A stretch of 30,137 bases of DNA from Mayfieldus sp038317345. Its GTDB lineage: Bacteria; Actinomycetota; Thermoleophilia; Solirubrobacterales; 70-9. The stretch covers positions 1 through 30,137 of the forward strand of contig JBBQBH010000034.1 in assembly GCA_038317345.1 (NCBI GenBank). Direction: 5' to 3'. A program made the translations under genes and the position numbers. A model generated the notes under the pieces. It did no database searches and was not told the DNA's origin. It saw only the letters and a program-made list of their open reading frames with translations. This document shows positions 26,951 through 30,137 of this stretch, in pieces (the first letter of the stretch is position 1; each line of letters opens with the position of its first letter).

Positions 26951-27595
26951 ATGGCGGCCAAACGAAGTACGAGCAAGAAGAGCCCGGCGAAACGCAGCAC
27001 CGCAAAGCGCAGCGGGGCGGCCAGCGCCAGCGTTTCCGGCTCCGGCAAGTCCAGCAGTGCCGCGACCGCCGGCCTCGACAAGAGCATCGAAAGCTTCCGC
27101 GACAGCCTCGAGCGGAGCCTGACGCTGAGTCGCGATCGCCTCCAGGAGGTCGTCGACGACACGGTGAGACGCGGCCGCATGCAACGGCGTGACGCCGAGA
27201 AGCTGGTCTCCGACCTGATCAGCCGCAGCCGCAGCCAGACGAGTTCGCTGCTTCAGGATCTGGAGCAGATGGCCGAGCAGGCGCGCAAGGAGCTGCGCGG
27301 CCGCACCTCGCCCGCCCGGCGTCAGGCGACCCAGGCTGCACGACGCGCAGGCCGCGCTGCGCGCGACGCCGCCGACCGCCCGCTCGCCGAGGCCGATCGC
27401 CTGCGCCGGCGCAGCGGGCTCCCGAGCCGCTTCCCGATCACGGCCTACGACCAGCTCACCGCGACGCAGGTGAAGTCGCGCCTTACCGACCTCAGCGCGG
27501 CCGAGCTGCGCAAGGTGCGCGACTACGAGAAGCGCAACCAGAACCGCAAGGGCGTCATCAAAGAGATAGACAAGCGGCTCGGTAGCCCCGCATGA
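26951..27595 (+). CDS. Lys/Arg-rich phasin- or histone-like protein with C-terminal DUF8129-like domain
   Basis: The 214-aa basic protein has three parts. Residues 1-45 are a Lys/Ser/Ala tail (KRSTSKKSPAKRST type) like eukaryotic H1-type or bacterial nucleoid tails. Residues about 45-120 form a helical, phasin/PhaF-like coil (ESFRDSLERSLTLSRDRLQE, then RRGRMQRRDAEKLV), and residues 120-145 are again Arg/Ala-rich. Residues about 160-212 match the actinobacterial DUF8129 pattern (YDQLTATQVKSRL, DLSAAELRKVRDYEKRNQNRKGV). It could coat storage granules, bind DNA or both. It has the best ribosome-binding site in the area (GGAAGGAGA before the ATG) and probably its own promoter in the 70-bp gap, so high expression is plausible. 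Confidence 0.75.
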   Translation: MAAKRSTSKKSPAKRSTAKRSGAASASVSGSGKSSSAATAGLDKSIESFRDSLERSLTLSRDRLQEVVDDTVRRGRMQRRDAEKLVSDLISRSRSQTSSLLQDLEQMAEQARKELRGRTSPARRQATQAARRAGRAARDAADRPLAEADRLRRRSGLPSRFPITAYDQLTATQVKSRLTDLSAAELRKVRDYEKRNQNRKGVIKEIDKRLGSPA

Positions 27596-27633
27596 TTTGC
27601 AGGGCTCGGCGGATCTGACGTGCCGGCAAACAC

Positions 27634-29115
27634 CTAGTTGAACTCGGTCGCGAGGTCGGCGAGGTCCAGCCGCTCGCCAAGCATCTCGGCAGCCAGCTCG
27701 TCGGCTCGTAGGCTCTGACCGCGCCGCCACAGCGCGACCAGCCATTCCCCGGCGGCCGACTCGGTGAACCAGGTCTCACCAAAGCGCTCACGCAGCGCCG
27801 CGCGCCACTTCGTCTCCAGCGCCCAGGCCCGCAGGTAGCGGGCGACGTAGAAACCGCCGTCCACGTCGGCGAGCCAGGTGGCTGTTGTCCATTCGACGCG
27901 CGTGGCCTCGCCGAGCAACTCCGCATAGCGTTCCGGCATCACGCCCAGGTCGGCGCCAGCGCCGTGCAGCTCCAGCTCGTAGGCGATCTTCGCGACGTAG
28001 CGGCGCAGGTAGATCAGCTTCACGGCGCGCACGTGGGCGGCGACGCCGTCACCGTCCGCCGTGCCCAGCACCCCGGTCAGCCATCCCGGTTGCTCGATCA
28101 CGTGCTCGAGCAGGAAGGCGAAGGACTCGGTAACGGAGTTGTCGCCGAGGTGGCGAAACTCGGCCGGCAGCGTCGCGTCGACGTTTGCGTAGTGCTCGGC
28201 GTGCCCGCCCTCGTGAAAGAGCGCCGCGTAATCCTCGCGCCCGCCGATTCGCGGGACCACCAGGTAGACCTCTTGCGGCACCCGCACCGGCGCGCAGTAG
28301 GCCCGCGGCGTCTTCGTGGGACGCTGCTCGGCGTCGAGCAACACGTTGGGCTGGGCGTCGAGGTCGAGCCCGATGCCGGCCATCGTCCGCGCGAAGGAGT
28401 CGATCAGCTGGCCGGGTGGAAAGGCGGCGTCGAGGTCGGGGGCGCGAAAGAAGCGCGCCAGGTCTGAGCGGCGGATAGCGGCGAGCGGCATGCCCAGCAC
28501 CCGCTCCAGCTCGGGGTCCATGACCGCCTCATAGACCGGATCGGTCGCCTCGAGGAATCGGCGCGCCTGGGCGGCCAGGTTGTCGAGATCGATGCCGCTC
28601 AGCTCGGCGCAGGCCTCGGCGTAGCTGTCCCAACCGAGCTCGCCGACCAGCGAATGGGTGCGCTCGAGCACCTCGAGGTGCAGGGGGTTGAGGTGCTCGG
28701 CGAGCAGCTCGAGGCGCGCCGCCTCCAGCGCCGCGCGCCGCTCTGAATCGGGCTCGTTGGCCTGCTCGGCAGGGGCCCGCCGGTAGGGGATCCGCTCGCC
28801 GTCCAGATCGAGCTCCAACTTGGTCTCGCGCCGTGCGATCTCGGCTTCTTCGGCCGAGCAGGCAAGGCCCAGAAAGCCGCCCACAGCCAGCTCCAGAAGC
28901 AGCGCGGCGCGGCGCGGCGTCTCATCACCGCCACCGGTCGCCGTCTCCCGCAGCGCCTCGATCGCATCGCGCCCGAACAGCTCCCGGTGACGGTCGTAGA
29001 TCTCCTCGACCCGGTACTCGGCCTGCTGCCCGGAGAAGTGCAAGTGGTACTCGCGATCGAGCTCGGAGACGAATTGCTCCGCCCGCTCCGAGTAGCTCTC
29101 CAGGTCAAAAGCCAT
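27634..29115 (-). CDS. M3-like zinc oligopeptidase
   Basis: The 493-aa protein has the gluzincin site FHEGGHAEHY with His301, Glu302 and His305, and Glu330 exactly 25 residues after the second His in SVTESFAFLLEH, as in M3 (thimet/oligopeptidase F-like) peptidases. The rest is mostly helical, as expected for a prolate channel enzyme that cuts short peptides in the cytoplasm. No signal peptide is present. The start is the ATG at 29115 (MAFDLESY); the frame to 29148 adds an unlikely extension into the divergent gene. M32 carboxypeptidases share the fold but have a different HEXXH context, so M3 is preferred. It is divergent from the RNA methyltransferase gene by 20 bp. Confidence 0.83.
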   Translation of the reverse strand: MAFDLESYSERAEQFVSELDREYHLHFSGQQAEYRVEEIYDRHRELFGRDAIEALRETATGGGDETPRRAALLLELAVGGFLGLACSAEEAEIARRETKLELDLDGERIPYRRAPAEQANEPDSERRAALEAARLELLAEHLNPLHLEVLERTHSLVGELGWDSYAEACAELSGIDLDNLAAQARRFLEATDPVYEAVMDPELERVLGMPLAAIRRSDLARFFRAPDLDAAFPPGQLIDSFARTMAGIGLDLDAQPNVLLDAEQRPTKTPRAYCAPVRVPQEVYLVVPRIGGREDYAALFHEGGHAEHYANVDATLPAEFRHLGDNSVTESFAFLLEHVIEQPGWLTGVLGTADGDGVAAHVRAVKLIYLRRYVAKIAYELELHGAGADLGVMPERYAELLGEATRVEWTTATWLADVDGGFYVARYLRAWALETKWRAALRERFGETWFTESAAGEWLVALWRRGQSLRADELAAEMLGERLDLADLATEFN

Positions 29116-29135
29116 GTCTGCGCAACGATACGAGG

Positions 29136-30137
29136 GTGAACGTCCCAACTGCGACAGGACCAGCCGCCAAGCGGGGGGAGCTGCTCACCCTCGACATCGA
29201 CTCGCTCGCCTACGGCGGCCGCGGGGTCGCCCGCCGCGATGGCTACGTTGTTTTCGTGGCCGGTGGCCTACCCGGCGACCAGGTGCGCGCGGAGGTGACG
29301 AAGGCAAAACGTCAGTTCGCAGAGGCGCAAACCGTGGAGCTGCTGCGACCCAGCCCCGACCGCGTCCCCGATCGCTGCCAGCACGCCGGCGAGGCCTGTC
29401 CGGGGGCCCCCTGGCAGGGACTCGACTACGAGCGCCAGTTGAGCACCAAGCGCGATCAGGTCGACGACGCCCTGCGCCGCATCGGCGAGCTGGACGGATA
29501 CGAGCTGGAGTCGATCGAGCCCGCCATCGAGCAGTGGCGCTACCGCAACAAGCTCGAGTACACGTTCGGCGATCGAGATGGCGAGCTGGTGCTGGGGTTC
29601 CACGCCCGCGGCCGCTGGGACCGCGTGGTCGGCGTCGAGGATTGCCAGCTCGCATCGGAGCCCGGCAACGCCGCGCGCAACCGGGTTCGCGACTGGGCGC
29701 GGGCGGCGGGCCTTGACGCCTATGACCGCCGCTCCAGGGAGGGGCTGCTGCGAAACCTCATCGTTCGCGAGGGCCGCCGCACGGGCGAGATTCAGACCCG
29801 CCTCGTCACATCGGCCGCCCAGATCCCCCAGCCGCCGGTCGACCTGCACACGATGATCGAGGGCCCTTCGGGCGGGACGGACGGACCCACCGGTGCGCTC
29901 GGCAAGGAGCGCTTCGGAGAAGAGCTTTCGGGCCTGCGCCTGCAGATCTCGCACTCAGCCTTCTTTCAAACCAACACCGAGATGGCCGAACGCCTCTACG
30001 GGGTGGCTCGGGACTACGCCGATCTGCGGGGCACAGAACGGGTCTTCGACCTCTACTGCGGCATCGGCACGCTGGGCCTGGCGATGGCGCGCGAGGCCGG
30101 CGAGGTCTGGGGGCTCGAGATCGTCCCCGAGGCGGTC
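29136..30137 (+). CDS. RlmD/RumA-like 23S rRNA (uracil-C5)-methyltransferase, N-terminal part
   Basis: The frame stays open from the GTG at 29136 to the window end (334 codons). An N-terminal TRAM domain (about 12-68; DSLAYGGRGVAR) is followed by the RumA middle domain and the start of the SAM-binding fold (HSAFFQTN, then VFDLYCGIGTLGLAMA). The enzyme family makes 5-methyluridine in 23S rRNA or tRNA. Bacterial RlmD normally binds a [4Fe-4S] cluster through four cysteines; here Cys81, Cys88 and Cys170 are present, but the CGGC position reads CPGA, so one ligand is Ala91. The cluster may be lost or rebuilt differently. Catalytic Cys and Glu would lie beyond the edge. No Shine-Dalgarno is evident. 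Confidence 0.85.
   Translation, partial: MNVPTATGPAAKRGELLTLDIDSLAYGGRGVARRDGYVVFVAGGLPGDQVRAEVTKAKRQFAEAQTVELLRPSPDRVPDRCQHAGEACPGAPWQGLDYERQLSTKRDQVDDALRRIGELDGYELESIEPAIEQWRYRNKLEYTFGDRDGELVLGFHARGRWDRVVGVEDCQLASEPGNAARNRVRDWARAAGLDAYDRRSREGLLRNLIVREGRRTGEIQTRLVTSAAQIPQPPVDLHTMIEGPSGGTDGPTGALGKERFGEELSGLRLQISHSAFFQTNTEMAERLYGVARDYADLRGTERVFDLYCGIGTLGLAMAREAGEVWGLEIVPEAV

Overview
The window looks like a piece of a GC-rich actinobacterial chromosome. The gene set (TypA, Lgt, argF, MMPL exporter, fatty-acyl-AMP-ligase-like enzyme, DUF8129/phasin-like protein, unusual FtsH) and the many GTG/TTG starts would suit a Thermoleophilia/Solirubrobacterales-type organism. That placement is an inference from gene content, not a database result.

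Region 1 (about 1-6900) reads as a foreign island. By eye on sampled lines its GC is about 55-60 %, against roughly 70 % or more further right. It holds the end of a peptide-type ABC substrate-binding protein, an M24-fold amidohydrolase/peptidase with an altered metal site, and, overlapping it by 8 bp, a large-subunit N,N-dimethylformamidase-like enzyme. A gene-poor stretch follows with two broken tRNA 3' halves and short repeats, then an excisionase-like helix-turn-helix gene and a tyrosine integrase whose reading frame ends inside an intact tRNA-Asp gene. The simplest reading is an integrative element seated in tRNA-Asp that carries a small amide-catabolism module.

Region 2 (6983-15031) begins with a fumarylacetoacetate-hydrolase-family gene and then a block of exported proteins: two paralogous HEYGHH metalloproteases (one frameshifted) on either side of a signal-peptide-bearing barrel protein with a peptidoglycan-binding domain, then two convergent SGNH hydrolases. 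A short FtsH-like AAA protease follows, and then a 276-bp spacer that may hold a structured RNA.

Region 3 (15032-30137) is core-like: a 1100-aa MMPL/RND exporter, tRNA-Val, TypA, an acyl-AMP-ligase-like enzyme, an aldo-keto reductase, a small membrane protein overlapping an SDR without the usual catalytic Tyr, Lgt, tRNA-Glu, ornithine carbamoyltransferase, a divergent endonuclease/exonuclease/phosphatase-family protein, a Lys/Arg-rich phasin-like protein, an M3-like peptidase and the start of an RlmD-like RNA methyltransferase. Genes are tightly packed. Several convergent stop codons abut or overlap, and two divergent pairs are only 18-20 bp apart, which implies transcripts with little or no leader.
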